From NCBI RefSeq assembly GCF_033366695.1, contig NZ_JAOBTQ010000001.1:1302001-1366000 (forward strand): DNA of 64,000 nt, read 5' to 3'. A program made the position numbers and the translations under genes. Below the pieces are notes generated by a model that saw only the letters and a list, made by a program, of their open reading frames with translations, ran no database searches and was not told the origin of the DNA. Shown piece by piece: positions 20,285 to 29,327 of the stretch. Origin of the DNA: Streptomyces sp. SCL15-4. GTDB taxonomy: Bacteria > Actinomycetota > Actinomycetes > Streptomycetales > Streptomycetaceae. How positions within the stretch are numbered: position 1 is the first letter of the stretch; every line of letters starts with the position of its first letter.

Positions 20285-21093
20285 TCATTCTCCGGCGTGG
20301 GCGAGCCACAGGTCGGGGCCGAAGACCTCGTAACGGAGGCTGCGGGCGGGGATGCCGGCTCGAAGCAACTGGGTGCGTACGGCGCGCATGAAAGGGAGTG
20401 GGCCGCACAGATAGACGTCGGCGTCCGCGGGCAGCGCGAGGCCGTCCAGGTCCATCAGCCCCGTACGGGAGCCCGGTTCGCCGCTCGCGCCCTGCTCGTA
20501 CCAGAACTCGGCCCGGGCGTCCGGCAGCTGTTCCACCAAGCGCCGCACTTCGGCGCGCAGGGCGTGGCCGGCCGGGGTGCGGTCGGCGTGCAGGACCCAT
20601 ACCGGCCGGGTCGAACCGGTGGCGGCGAGGTGGTCGAGCATGCCGGCCATCGGGGTGCAGCCGATACCGGCGGCGACCAGGACGAGCGGGGTACCGGCTC
20701 CGTCGAGCAGCACATCGCCGAACGGGGTGGACAGGGTGAGTTCGTCACCGGCGTGAACGGTCTTGTGCAACTGGTTGGAGACCTCGCCTTCGGGATCACC
20801 GGCGTCGCTCGCCACCCGCTTGACGGTGATGCGTAGCAGACCGTCTCCGGGGGCGTTGGACAGGCTGTACTGGCGGGTCTGGTGGATGCCGTCGGGCATC
20901 AGCACGCGCACGCTGACGTACTGGCCGACGCGTGCACGGGACAGGGGCCCCGCGCCGGCCATGAGCCAGTACACCTCGTCCCATGCGGTGACCACCTCGG
21001 GGGTGACCGCGTCACCCAGTACGTCGCCGATGACGCGGAAGAGGTACTTGTGGACGATCGTGTACTGGTCCTCGGTGACGCCGAGCGCGGATG
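20285..21093 (-). pseudogene. hmp: Truncated flavohemoglobin (nitric oxide dioxygenase)
   Basis: The C-terminal two thirds of a flavohemoglobin, which would oxidise nitric oxide to nitrate. Present are the end of the globin domain (EDQYTIVHKYLFRVIG...WDEVYWLMA), the FAD-binding RQYSLSN, GEVSNQLH, the NAD-binding GIGCTPMAGML and the C-terminal YLCGPLPFM. Two parts are missing. The frame has no start: the sequence upstream of about 21,093 stops resembling a globin before the proximal histidine. The globin-to-FAD junction is also fused, because WLMA runs directly into GAGPLSRARVGQYVSV, dropping roughly 35 residues including the first FAD-domain strands. The upstream break lies next to a decayed transposase, which suggests insertion-driven loss. 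Confidence 0.8.
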
Positions 21094-21298
21094 AACCGCC
21101 AGCCCTCTGCCTCGGGGTGGGGACCTCGACGTTCAAGGACCCACGGCGAACGCGCCGAAGCCCCTTGTGCTCTCCCCTCGGTGGCAGGACCGGCACAGCG
21201 GCCACACCTTGCTGTCCGTGTCCTCGCCACCGAGGGCAAGCGGGGTCTGGCCGCCGAGAGCCTTGGCAGCCGGGCGCGGGAACGGCAGAGCACTGCCC

Positions 21299-22070
21299 GT
21301 GCCTGATGATCTTGTGTCGGACGGGCTGTGGAAGCCCCCGCTGCCCGGGCAGGCTGCCAGCGGATGACCGGGCGGCGCTGCGGGGCATCGTGTGCGTGTT
21401 GCGCAAGGGCGCGAGTTGACGGGACCTGCCGGCGGAACGGACCGGGTGCAGCGGTGTGACGGCCTGGCGCCGGTTGAGGGACTGGACCGACGCCGGTGTG
21501 TGGCCTCGTCTGCACGAGGTGCTTCCGCCGAGCCGCGGGCAGCGGGCTTGTGGGAGATGGACGGCGCGGCGACAGACGGCTCGCACGTCCGGGCGCTCAA
21601 AGGGGGATACCACAATGGGCCCTCGCCGGTCGACCGGGGCCGGCCCGGCAGTAAGCGTCACCTGATCACCGACCGGCGCGGCATCCCGCTCGCCATAGCC
21701 CTGACCGGCGGCAACCGCCACGACGTCACCCAACTGCTGCTGGACCTCATTCCGCCGATCCGCGGCCTGCGAGGACGCCTCCGCCGACGTCCCCGCAGAC
21801 TCTTCGCCGACCGCGGCTACGACTATGACTACGACAAGTACCGCCGCACCCTGCGGTGCCGGGGCATCACTCCGCGAATCGCCCGCCGCGGCATCGCCCA
21901 CGGCTCCGGCCTCGGCAAGACCAGGTGGGTGGTGGAGCGGACCTTCGCCCGGCTCCACCAGTTCAAGCGCCTGCGCATCCGCTATGAGGTACGCGCCGGC
22001 CTCCACCCGGGACTGCTCCAACTCGTCTCCGGCGTCATCCGCCTTCGGCGACTCCGCACTTCACTTCGAA
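21299..22070 (+). pseudogene. IS5-type transposase remnant with several frameshifts
   Basis: A decayed DDE transposase of the IS5 superfamily. The reading moves between frames: VPDDLVSDGLWK from GTG 21299, then GRLPADDRAALRGIVCVLRKGAS up to 21416 in another frame, then VTAWRRLRDWTDAGVWPRL from about 21,456, and from about 21,535 a long intact part with AATDGSHVRALKGG, the LITDRRGIPLA block, FADRGYD, RRGIAHGSGLGKTRWVVERTFA and LKRLRIRYE. The first and second Asp (TDGSHV, ADRGYD) and the Glu (VVERTF) of the catalytic triad survive, but the enzyme cannot be made without at least two frame changes. The YDYDYD duplication is a further small insertion. The coding sequence ends LRRLRTSLRND next to the convergent secreted-protein gene. 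Confidence 0.8.
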
Positions 22071-22078
22071 ACGATCAG

Positions 22079-22432
22079 TCAGGAGAAGACGACGGAGCGT
22101 ACGAGCAGGCGGTCGGAGGCGCCCCTGCCGGGCGGCAGGACGTAGTAGCTCTCGCCTTCGCAGTCGGTGTCGAGGAAGACGGTGGCGGTCGCGTCCGTGT
22201 GGTTCTTCGGGGCTCGTGAGGCGGAGCCGGGCTCGGATGCCGGGGGCGTGAGGTTGATGCACCGACCGCTGGCGGGGTCGTTCAGGAAGCCGACGGCTTC
22301 ATAGCCGTCGCTGGTGGTGTAGGAGTAGCGGAACTGGCCGGTGGCGGCGGCGGCCGAGCCGGGCACCGCCACGAGCAGAACCGCTGCGCTGACGGCGGCG
22401 CCGGCAGCCAGGGTGAGGGAGCGAAGGGACAC
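22079..22432 (-). CDS. Small secreted protein of unknown function
   Basis: A 117-residue exported protein. GTG 22432 follows GGAAGGA. Residues 1-30 are a signal peptide (LTLAAGAAVSAAVLLVAVPGSAAAA), and the mature part of about 88 residues contains two cysteines (RCINL and DTDCEGE) that could form a disulphide. The pattern DATATVFLDTDCEGESYYVLPPG resembles beta/gamma-crystallin-like or I36-inhibitor-like secreted proteins of actinomycetes, in which a charged loop precedes a DxxC strand. I rate this as resemblance, not identification. Its stop codon abuts the transposase remnant, but the final residues look natural, so it is probably intact. Confidence 0.65.
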   Translation of the reverse strand: MSLRSLTLAAGAAVSAAVLLVAVPGSAAAATGQFRYSYTTSDGYEAVGFLNDPASGRCINLTPPASEPGSASRAPKNHTDATATVFLDTDCEGESYYVLPPGRGASDRLLVRSVVFS

Positions 22433-23051
22433 GGGGGTCTGTCCTTCCTGGTCGGTGAACGGGTCGCCGCCACAGATGCCCGCGACCTTGGGGACCGAAC
22501 GCGTTTCCCTTCGATCGTGGGAAGCCGAATCGGTTCTTCTCGAGCGAATGGCCTACCGGCCCGCACCGCCCGGACGTCATGGCTGCGGCGCTCCGCCGCA
22601 CGCTTGGACGACTCTGAAGCGGGCTGCCGAAGTCGGCTGTCAACGCGCCTGCCGATCGTCAGCGCGAGCCAGCGACCGCCGTCGGGCACCGGCTCGCCCT
22701 CGCAGCCGGCACCGAGATACGGCCCAGGGTCGCGCGCGGTTCGGCCTCGGCCTGCCCGTCGTCGTCATCCCGGAAGTCCCGACTGACCTGTAGTTCGCGC
22801 ACATCCTGTAGTTCGCGCACATGATGCTCTGGTCCACCGCTCCCGGTGGCGTCGGCAAGGGTCACCTCCGGGAACGGCTGCATGGCCAGGACGTCCAACG
22901 CCGAGAGACACTCCTCGGTGGTCATGCGCGTAGGTTATGGGACCGCGTGGACAACCACCGCCGACGGTGCGCACCGACCAATGATCGACCGGACGGCTCC
23001 GGTGCCCCGGGCCCCTGGGGCGCGACGAGGGATACTGCGGGTGCCGGGGCG
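22433..23051. other. Gene-poor stretch with a tandem repeat
   Basis: About 620 bases with no confident gene. A minus-strand frame at 22659-22925 (88 codons, starting MTTEECLSALDVLAMQPFP) begins plausibly but lacks a ribosome binding site, and after about 30 residues it becomes low-complexity sequence spanning a tandem repeat; it may be the start of a lost gene. The region 22,480-22,560 is AT-richer and may hold the promoter of the small secreted protein. Confidence 0.4.
22787..22822. repeat. Perfect tandem duplication of 18 bp
   Basis: The unit CCTGTAGTTCGCGCACAT occurs twice in direct succession (22787-22804 and 22805-22822) without mismatch. Six-codon units would leave any reading frame open. 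It is most likely a replication-slippage duplication in non-coding DNA. Confidence 0.8.
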
Positions 23052-23759
23052 TCAGCGCCAGACGTCGTTGAGCGTCACCGTGCCGGTGGACGTGATGAAG
23101 ACGGTGCGGTTGTCGCCGTTCTCCCAGGTGACGGTGCCGTCGGGGTTCTTCTTGAGGTACTTGTACTGCACGGTGGTGCCGGGCGGCAGCTGGTGGGTGC
23201 CGGCCCACACCGGGTAGGCGGCGGAGTCGGTGGTCAGGGGGAGGGCCTTGGCCGGGTCCCAGGCGCCGAGGTCGGCGACGTTGCCGGAGACGTAGAGGTT
23301 CTGGCCCCAGGTGGTGGAGGCGGTGGCGTGAAAGGCGGCCGTCACGGGGGTGACGTTCCAGCGGTCGTCGTTGCCCGGCCCGTCCGGAGAGACGGTCAGG
23401 GTGCGGTTGGAGACGCTTTCCCAGGTCACGCTGCCGGTGGGTGAGCGCTTGAGGTACTTGTACTGCACCGTGAGGCCGGCGGGCAGCTGGATGTTGGCCG
23501 ACCAGTGCGGGTAGGCGCTCGCCGTGGTGCCCAGGGGGACGGCCCTGGCCGGGTCCCAGGCACCCAGCTGCGGGGCACTGCCGGACACCAGGAGGGTCTC
23601 TCCTTCGGTGGTGGCCTGCACGCCGAAGGTGACGGAGACATCCTGTGCCGTGGTTGCCCGGGCACGGGGGGCCGTGACGGCGAGCAGGCCGGCGAGGAGC
23701 ACGCCGAGCATGAGGACCGACCGCCAGGCGGACGGAACCCGTTGGCGTATCGAGAACAT
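23052..23759 (-). CDS. Secreted protein of two CBM20 starch-binding domains
   Basis: A 235-residue exported protein made of a signal peptide (hydrophobic core VLMLGVLLAGLLAV, cleavage near residue 36) and two copies of a starch-binding CBM20 module, about residues 41-131 and 138-235. Each copy shows GETLLVSGSAPQLGAWDP or GQNLYVSGNVADLGAWDP, then VQYKYLK, a conserved Trp (VTWES, VTWEN) and the NRTL or NRTV strand, which are the hallmarks of CBM20. There is no catalytic domain, and no amylase gene lies beside it. It would bind starch or glycogen granules outside the cell. ATG 23759 follows AAGGGG at short spacing. Confidence 0.88.
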   Translation of the reverse strand: MFSIRQRVPSAWRSVLMLGVLLAGLLAVTAPRARATTAQDVSVTFGVQATTEGETLLVSGSAPQLGAWDPARAVPLGTTASAYPHWSANIQLPAGLTVQYKYLKRSPTGSVTWESVSNRTLTVSPDGPGNDDRWNVTPVTAAFHATASTTWGQNLYVSGNVADLGAWDPAKALPLTTDSAAYPVWAGTHQLPPGTTVQYKYLKKNPDGTVTWENGDNRTVFITSTGTVTLNDVWR

Positions 23760-23838
23760 GTCACCCCTTGTGTGGTGGGCAGCGGCCGCGGGCACCGCTG
23801 CGGGAGGAGGCGGGCTCGTGCCCGCCGTCGCGCACATC

Positions 23839-23852
23839 TCAACACAAGTTGA
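23839..23852 (-). promoter_or_regulatory. Inverted repeat upstream of the CBM20 gene
   Basis: TCAAC and GTTGA form a perfect inverted repeat around ACAA, 80-93 bases upstream of the CBM20 start, inside an AT-richer patch (23,836-23,945) suited to a promoter. A maltose/starch regulator is one possible binder; nothing in the sequence names it. Confidence 0.3.
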
Positions 23853-24703
23853 AGTCATCCGGTGACTGAACGTGCCTCAAGTGTTCAATGAAGCGAGCGA
23901 ATTCGGCCGCAGAGCGCGAATTCGTCCAGGCTCTTCATTAAAAGATTGAACGGAATGACGGATGTCGAGGGGAGAGGCTCTCCGGCTGGTCGACCGGCCG
24001 CGGAGATCCCGGAGAGCCTCTTCGGGGCTGACATCCGCGGGCCGCCTCCAGGCTCCGGCCCGGCCCCACGGACGTCACGCGCCTCTTGCGCAAGTTGACG
24101 CAAAAGTTTTCATACGGAGAGCGGCCCGGCGCAGTGTCCGGCGGGTCTGCATGCGCCCCGCCCGGGCACCGGATGGCCGTTGTCCGGGCGGGCGCACGGG
24201 CCGGGTCGCCGTGAGGGCCTCCCCGCCATGCGAGGCGCGCGGCGGCCGACGGCTTCTCACCGTCTCCGGTCACATCGGTCGTGTCCCGCTCGACGGGCCG
24301 CCGCCGACGACGCCGCCGCCCCGAAGGCGATGACCGCGCACAGCAGCCAGACCGTCATACAGCCCGAGTCCGCCGGTGTCCCGTCGCCCGGGCCCCGTCT
24401 GGCCGACGAGGCCGGCAGGGAGACGATCACACCGCCCGCGCCCGCGCCGTCGAGCCGTCGCCTGACGCGGGCGCGAAGCGCCGGCCGCGTGACCGCCGAG
24501 GCGCGCCACGCCCCCGTGCCGGACCTTGACCGTCTCATCGGCTCCCGAGCGGACGCTGGTGGTCTCCACGCCCGGGCTCGGAGTCGGCCGGGCGACCGGC
24601 CCTGCCGGGAAGCCGGGCACGCACCGGCGGGTCGTCCGGTCGGAGGACACTTCGCCGGGTGCGCAAAGTGGCGCGGGCACCGTGTCCGGGTGATCGTGAG
24701 GAC
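23853..24703. other. Long gene-poor stretch with one palindrome
   Basis: About 850 bases with no gene I can support. It contains an AT-rich patch at 23,880-23,960 and, at 24085-24094, the perfect palindrome CTTGCGCAAG followed by TTGACGCAAAAG and a run of T (24,107-24,110). The layout resembles a LacI-type operator next to a promoter reading toward the CBM20 gene on the minus strand, though 326 bases is a long leader. From 24,160 to 24,690 the sequence is uniform high GC without coding bias. Confidence 0.4.
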
Positions 24704-25219
24704 ATGGCTGACTCCCCGGCGGTCGGCAGGGAACCGCCCCGGCACCAGGACGCGCGCGAGATCGTTCTCTTCGGCGGGGTGTACGGCGCCGTCCTCGCCA
24801 GCTCGATGGTCGCGGCGCTCACCCAGTACGGGCACACCTCCGCCGACGTCCGCGGCTACGACGCCGCGTGGGTGCTCGTGACCGCGTGCGCCTCCGCCCT
24901 CGCCCACGGCTACGCCCATTACATCGCCGAGCGCTCACCGCACCGCCGCTGGGACGTCGTGCTCGCGATGCGCAACGAGTGGCCGCTCGTCACGGCCGTG
25001 CTGCCCACGGCCTTCCTGCTCGCGGGCGCGCGCTGGGGATGGTGGCCCGCGAAGGGCGTCGAGTACGCGGCGTTCGTCCTCAACATCGTGATCCTGTTCG
25101 GCCTCGGCCTCGTCACCGCTCGCTGGTCGGGACGCAGTTGGCCGGCGGCCGTCGTCGTCGGGCTGGGCGACGCGTTGCTGGGGCTGATCGTGGTGGTGGC
25201 GAACGCCTTGATCAAGTAG
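24704..25219 (+). CDS. Four-helix membrane protein of unknown function
   Basis: A 171-residue integral membrane protein. After a short charged N-terminus, hydrophobic segments are visible at about residues 20-40 (VLFGGVYGAVLASSMVAAL), 54-74, 92-107 (WPLVTAVLPTAFLLAGARWG), 118-135 (AAFVLNIVILFGLGLVTA) and 143-168 (AAVVVGLGDALLGLIVVVAN), so four or five helices. The motif ALAHGYAHYIAERSPHRRW between the second and third helix contains three His and could bind a metal or cofactor, but I do not recognise the family. ATG 24704 has GAGG only two bases ahead, which is too close; a GTG a few codons upstream is possible. Confidence 0.65.
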   Translation: MADSPAVGREPPRHQDAREIVLFGGVYGAVLASSMVAALTQYGHTSADVRGYDAAWVLVTACASALAHGYAHYIAERSPHRRWDVVLAMRNEWPLVTAVLPTAFLLAGARWGWWPAKGVEYAAFVLNIVILFGLGLVTARWSGRSWPAAVVVGLGDALLGLIVVVANALIK

Positions 25220-25354
25220 CCGCGTGCGGTCGCGGCGGCGTGCTCCGGCCGGCCGCGGGGTGCCGGCCTCGGCGAGGTGGGCCGGGGACGAGTGTCCCGG
25301 GCCGCCACGCGGTGCTCCGTGACCGGGAGTTGGACCGGGCGAGCTCCCGTTCCT

Positions 25355-28153
25355 CTAGCGGAAGTGCGCGGCCAGTTCGACGCGGGAGCGCACGCCGAGT
25401 CGAGTGAAGACGTTCCTGAGGTGGTACTCGACGGTCCGGACGCTGACCATCAGCACGTCGGCGATCTCCTGGTTGGTCGCGCCCTGGGCGACCAGCTCGC
25501 AGATCCGCGTCTGCTGCGGTGTCAGGTCCGCGCCCGTTCCGCACCCGCCTTCGCCGAGCCGCGCGGGAATCTGCACGCGCGCGCCGGTGGCGCGGAGTTC
25601 CTCGGTGGCCCGCCGGGCCCACGAGGCGGCACCGAATTGCTGGAAGATCTGTACCGCTTCACGCAGCAGCTCGCGTGCCGGACGGGGCTTGCGGGCGCGC
25701 CGCAGCCGATGGGCGTGGAACAGCTCGGTCTTCGCCAACTCCAGTACGGCTCCGTCTTGCCGGTGGAGCCGGGCGGCATGCCGGAACTGGGCGTCGGCCG
25801 CCGCGTCGTCGGACTCCAGCAGCGCGTGGCAGCGGTGGGCCAGGGCCAGCCGGGCGGCGCTCGTCCCGCCGGCCGCCCAGGCGTGGTAGGAGCGCAGTGC
25901 CTCCGCCGCCTTGGCACGCCGGTCGCAGCGCACCGCGGCCTCGACGAAGTGCGGAGTGGCCAGCTGACGGATGACCAGGTCCGTCTGGTTGCCCACGGCG
26001 GTGTGGGCCATGCCCGCCAGCCGGGTCAGCGCCTCGGCGGGCCGATTGTCCGCGAGATCGGCGCACGCGGACGCCCAGCGGCCGAACGCGGCCGGCCGGC
26101 CCAGCCCCCACATGGACACCTGTTGTGTGATGGACCGCAGCCTGACCGCCGTGTCATCCCCGTTGCCCCGCAGCGCGGACACCAGCGCGAGCACCGCCAG
26201 GTGATCCACGGCGAGGTTGCGCTGCCCCGTCTGGCGGGCCAGCCGCAGCCCGTCCAGAGCCGCTCCCTCGGCCGCCGCGCAGCGGTCGGTCAGCAGCGCG
26301 GCCAGGGCCTGGTAGACGAGCGCGGCGGGCACCAGGGAGAGCGCGCCCCTACGTCGGGCCGACTCGGCCGCGGCGACGGCGAAGGCGTGGGCACGGGCGG
26401 CGTCGCCCAGCGTGTAGGCGGCCTGCGCGGCCCACAACGCGCAGTACGCGTCCGGGATCCCCTCGGCCAGCCGCATCACCCGCCGCAGCAGCCGCCCCGC
26501 CTCCCGGTGCCGGCCTTCGAAGGTGGCCGTCATCCCCGCGAAGTGGTCGACGACCAGGCGCGTGGCCGGGGTGGCCTCCATGCCGGCGCCGCGCCGCAGG
26601 GGTGCCGCCCGGCGTGCCAGCGCGAAGTAGCCGGCGAAGTCACCGGCCAGGAAGGCGGCCTCGCCGGCCAGCATCATCGCGCGCGCCGCCGACTCACGGC
26701 AGTCGTCCAGGAACAGGTCGGCTGCCGCGGACAGTTGTCGGCACGCTTCTGCCGGCGCACCGTCGCGCAGCCGGCGTTCTCCCTCGACCAGGCTCCGCAG
26801 CGCACGCGTCCCCTCGGGCACGCCGTGTGGCGGCACGCGGCGCAGCAGGCTTCGGGCCCGGATGTCCTCCCCGGCCAGGAAGGCGTGCCGGGCCGCCAGC
26901 GTCAGCCACCGCTCCCGGAGTTGTCGCCGTGGCGCGAAGTCGGCCGCCTCCTCCAGCACCTCTCCGGCCGCGTGATGGCCGGCATCGCCGACCGCCCCCT
27001 CCAGGTCCGCCGCGTCCTGCTCGGCGGGGCCCGTGCCGCAGGCCAGCCGGTGCAGCGCACGGCACAGCCGGGACCGGTCGGGATCGAGCACTTCGGCCAG
27101 GAGCCGGTGCGCGGCATGCTGTGCGGCCAGCGGGACCTCCGCGCGCAGTACCTGGCGCAGCAGCCGGCCCGCCACCGCCACCGTGCCGTCGTCGGACACG
27201 ACGATCAGCCCGCCGGCCAGCGCCCTGTCGATCGCGTCCGGGGCCCATCCCGCCCGGCGGGCGGCGGTACGCAGCACATCCGGACCGAGGGGGCCGCCGA
27301 CGAGGACAGTGGCGATCACCGCCCGGGCCTCGTCGGGCAGTTGCCGGAAGCGGTGGGCGTGGTCGGCCCGCCACCTGCTGCCCGGTGGCAGGCCGAGGGG
27401 GCCGCACCGGTCGCCGGCACGGGCAGCGGCCGCGAGTTCGGTCAGTGCCAGGGGGTTGCCGGCCGCGAGAGCGAGCACTTCCGCCGCGGTCGCCGGGCGC
27501 AGGCCGGCCGCCCGGCCCGGGGGCGCCGCGTCCGCCAGCAGCCGGCGGGCCGCCGCGTCGTCGATCGGCGGCAGTGGCAGCGTGTCGATCCCGTCCAGGG
27601 CCACGAGGGCCGGATGCCCGGTGACCACGGTGAGCAGCAGGCCGACCCGCAGGGCCTCCAGCCGGCGGGCCAACAGCCCCAGTACGCACAGTGAGAGGTG
27701 GTCCAGCCGATGTGCATCGTCCACGCACAACAGCACCGGCCGCCCCGCGCCCGAGGCTTCCAGCGTCCGGCGCAGCGCCGATGCGACCGCGAGGACCGCC
27801 TCCGGCGGACACCGGCCCGCGACGATCCCGGCCAGGACCTCCGCGTCTCCCGCGGAGGGCGCCGGCAGGGCCTCGGTCAGTCGCAGCACGAGCCGCTGGC
27901 ACCATGCCCACGGGACTGCGGCCTCCGAGTCGACACCACCGACGTGATGCACGGTGCACCCCGCGGCCGCACGCGCGGCGGCGGCCAGGAGCGCGGACCG
28001 CCCGCTGCCGGACTCGCCCGACACCACCACGGCGGCTCCCCGCCCGGCGCCCAGCCCCGCTACCAGGTCGCGCAGGGTCCGTTGCGCCTCGGAACGGCCA
28101 TGGAGGCGGACCGGAATGCGGGGCGCCGCGTTGCCTCCGCTGTCGCTGTCCAT
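25355..28153 (-). CDS. Large ATP-binding LuxR-family regulator (LAL/MalT-like), probable lipase activator
   Basis: A 932-residue regulator with an N-terminal AAA/STAND ATPase, a long helical-repeat middle and a C-terminal LuxR helix-turn-helix. The Walker A position reads GESGSGRS (46-53), with Arg in place of the usual Lys; Walker B is LLCVDDAHRLD (about 141-151). The HTH is textbook: LTPQQTRICELVAQGATNQE, then VSVRTVEYHLRNVFTRLGV. It diverges from a secreted lipase, an arrangement that recalls the LipR/LipA pair described in Streptomyces exfoliatus, where LipR activates the lipase gene. ATG 28153 has no good ribosome binding site, so translation may be weak or leaderless. The Lys-to-Arg change may lower ATP hydrolysis. 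Confidence 0.88.
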   Translation of the reverse strand: MDSDSGGNAAPRIPVRLHGRSEAQRTLRDLVAGLGAGRGAAVVVSGESGSGRSALLAAAARAAAGCTVHHVGGVDSEAAVPWAWCQRLVLRLTEALPAPSAGDAEVLAGIVAGRCPPEAVLAVASALRRTLEASGAGRPVLLCVDDAHRLDHLSLCVLGLLARRLEALRVGLLLTVVTGHPALVALDGIDTLPLPPIDDAAARRLLADAAPPGRAAGLRPATAAEVLALAAGNPLALTELAAAARAGDRCGPLGLPPGSRWRADHAHRFRQLPDEARAVIATVLVGGPLGPDVLRTAARRAGWAPDAIDRALAGGLIVVSDDGTVAVAGRLLRQVLRAEVPLAAQHAAHRLLAEVLDPDRSRLCRALHRLACGTGPAEQDAADLEGAVGDAGHHAAGEVLEEAADFAPRRQLRERWLTLAARHAFLAGEDIRARSLLRRVPPHGVPEGTRALRSLVEGERRLRDGAPAEACRQLSAAADLFLDDCRESAARAMMLAGEAAFLAGDFAGYFALARRAAPLRRGAGMEATPATRLVVDHFAGMTATFEGRHREAGRLLRRVMRLAEGIPDAYCALWAAQAAYTLGDAARAHAFAVAAAESARRRGALSLVPAALVYQALAALLTDRCAAAEGAALDGLRLARQTGQRNLAVDHLAVLALVSALRGNGDDTAVRLRSITQQVSMWGLGRPAAFGRWASACADLADNRPAEALTRLAGMAHTAVGNQTDLVIRQLATPHFVEAAVRCDRRAKAAEALRSYHAWAAGGTSAARLALAHRCHALLESDDAAADAQFRHAARLHRQDGAVLELAKTELFHAHRLRRARKPRPARELLREAVQIFQQFGAASWARRATEELRATGARVQIPARLGEGGCGTGADLTPQQTRICELVAQGATNQEIADVLMVSVRTVEYHLRNVFTRLGVRSRVELAAHFR

Positions 28154-28264
28154 GACGGCAGTGTGAAGCGGGAGCTGTTGAAACGGAAGGGAGTTGCCCC
28201 GCGTCCGCCGCCCCGCCACCGTGATGTGCGACCCCACCGCGCCACGTGGACGACTGGTGGTTCC

Positions 28265-28284
28265 ACCGGTCCGCGACCGGTCCG
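28265..28284. promoter_or_regulatory. Direct repeat with 11-bp period upstream of the lipase gene
   Basis: ACCGGTCCG occurs at 28265-28273 and again at 28276-28284, one helical turn apart, 68-87 bases before the lipase start and in the divergent region shared with the LuxR-type regulator. Direct repeats in phase at this distance are typical activator sites, so it is a candidate binding site for the regulator at 25355-28153. Confidence 0.4.
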
Positions 28285-28351
28285 ACCAGCGCACACTCCT
28301 TCCCGATCGTTCCCCTCCACCCGGGGGGAGCGCGGAGAAGGGAGTCACCCC

Positions 28352-29038
28352 ATGCGACGCCTGCGCATCCTCTTGCTCGCCGTGCTCTCGGCCGTGGCGC
28401 TCGCCGCGTTCGGGATGTCCGGTGCCAGTGCCGCGGAACCGGCGAGCAGCGCCCGCACCCCCGTGATCTTCGTCCACGGCTTCACCGGCAACGCCACCCA
28501 CTGGATCACCGCCAAGGGCGTGTTCAAGGCCGGCGGCTACTCCGACGGCGACCTGTTCGCCTACGAGTACAACTGGACGCAGTCCAATACGATCAGCGCC
28601 GGCGGCCTCGCCGCATACGTGCGGCAGGTCCTCGCCACCACCGGCGCACACCAGGTCGACATCGTCAACCACTCCATGGGCGGCCTGGTCAGCAACTGGT
28701 ACGTCAAGAAGCTCGGCGGTCAGCCCTACGTCCGCCACCTCGCCTCCATCGCGGGCGCCAACCACGGCACCACCGCGGCAGGTGCCTGTCTGGTGAACCT
28801 GTCCTGCGTGGAGATGTTCCCCGGGTCCGCCTTCCTCGCCACGCTCAACGCGGGCGACGAAACCCCGGGTGGCACCGAGTACGCCACCTGGTACTCGCCG
28901 TGCGACGGCGTCATCCTCCCCTACACCAGCACTCCGCTCGCCGGCGCCGCCAACCATCTGGTCCCCTGCCAGACCCACCTCGGCTTCCTGGCCGACGTAG
29001 TGACCCTCCAGGCCGTCGAGCGCTTCCTCAGCAGCTGA
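28352..29038 (+). CDS. Secreted triacylglycerol lipase/esterase
   Basis: A 228-residue alpha/beta hydrolase, exported by a signal peptide (ILLLAVLSAVALAAFGM, cleavage near ASA at residue 27). The oxyanion-hole region VIFVHGFTGNATHW is at 38-51, and the nucleophile elbow NHSMGG gives Ser108. Asp185 (SPCDGVI) and His209 (CQTHLGF) are spaced to complete the triad. Four cysteines (146, 152, 184, 206) could make two disulphides. This is the compact Lipase_2 group with Bacillus LipA-like enzymes. ATG 28352 is preceded by AAGGGAG. It would hydrolyse lipids outside the cell. The divergent LAL regulator probably controls it. Confidence 0.9.
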   Translation: MRRLRILLLAVLSAVALAAFGMSGASAAEPASSARTPVIFVHGFTGNATHWITAKGVFKAGGYSDGDLFAYEYNWTQSNTISAGGLAAYVRQVLATTGAHQVDIVNHSMGGLVSNWYVKKLGGQPYVRHLASIAGANHGTTAAGACLVNLSCVEMFPGSAFLATLNAGDETPGGTEYATWYSPCDGVILPYTSTPLAGAANHLVPCQTHLGFLADVVTLQAVERFLSS

Positions 29039-29327
29039 GCCATCCGACCGGCTTCGCCGTTGCCGTCGGCCGGACGTCGGCGACCGCCCTGGCGGCGCTC
29101 GGGAACGGCAGCGCCGGCCGCCGTCCGGGCGTACCGCGACACGAAGGGCAAGGCTCTCCCGCCGCCTCCCAGCGCCTCTTCTCCGATGTCCGAGCGAGTC
29201 GGCGATCACGCTCCGGGGGACGCGGAGGTGACGAACTCGTCACGCCCGTGTCGGCACACTGCGTCGGGGTGTCCCTCGGGCGCCGGGCGCCTGTCGCCAC
29301 CGACCTGCTGGGGAGGGATCGCGTCCG

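Noticed and set aside
22659..22925. 88-codon minus-strand frame starting MTTEECLSALDV, considered as a small peptide precursor
   Set aside because: No ribosome binding site, the frame runs through an 18-bp tandem repeat, and the second half has no coding character.
24257..24919. 220-codon minus-strand frame opposite the membrane protein
   Set aside because: It is the complementary shadow of the gene at 24704-25219 plus non-coding DNA. Only its last 33 codons contain a hydrophobic stretch, and that has no ribosome binding site.
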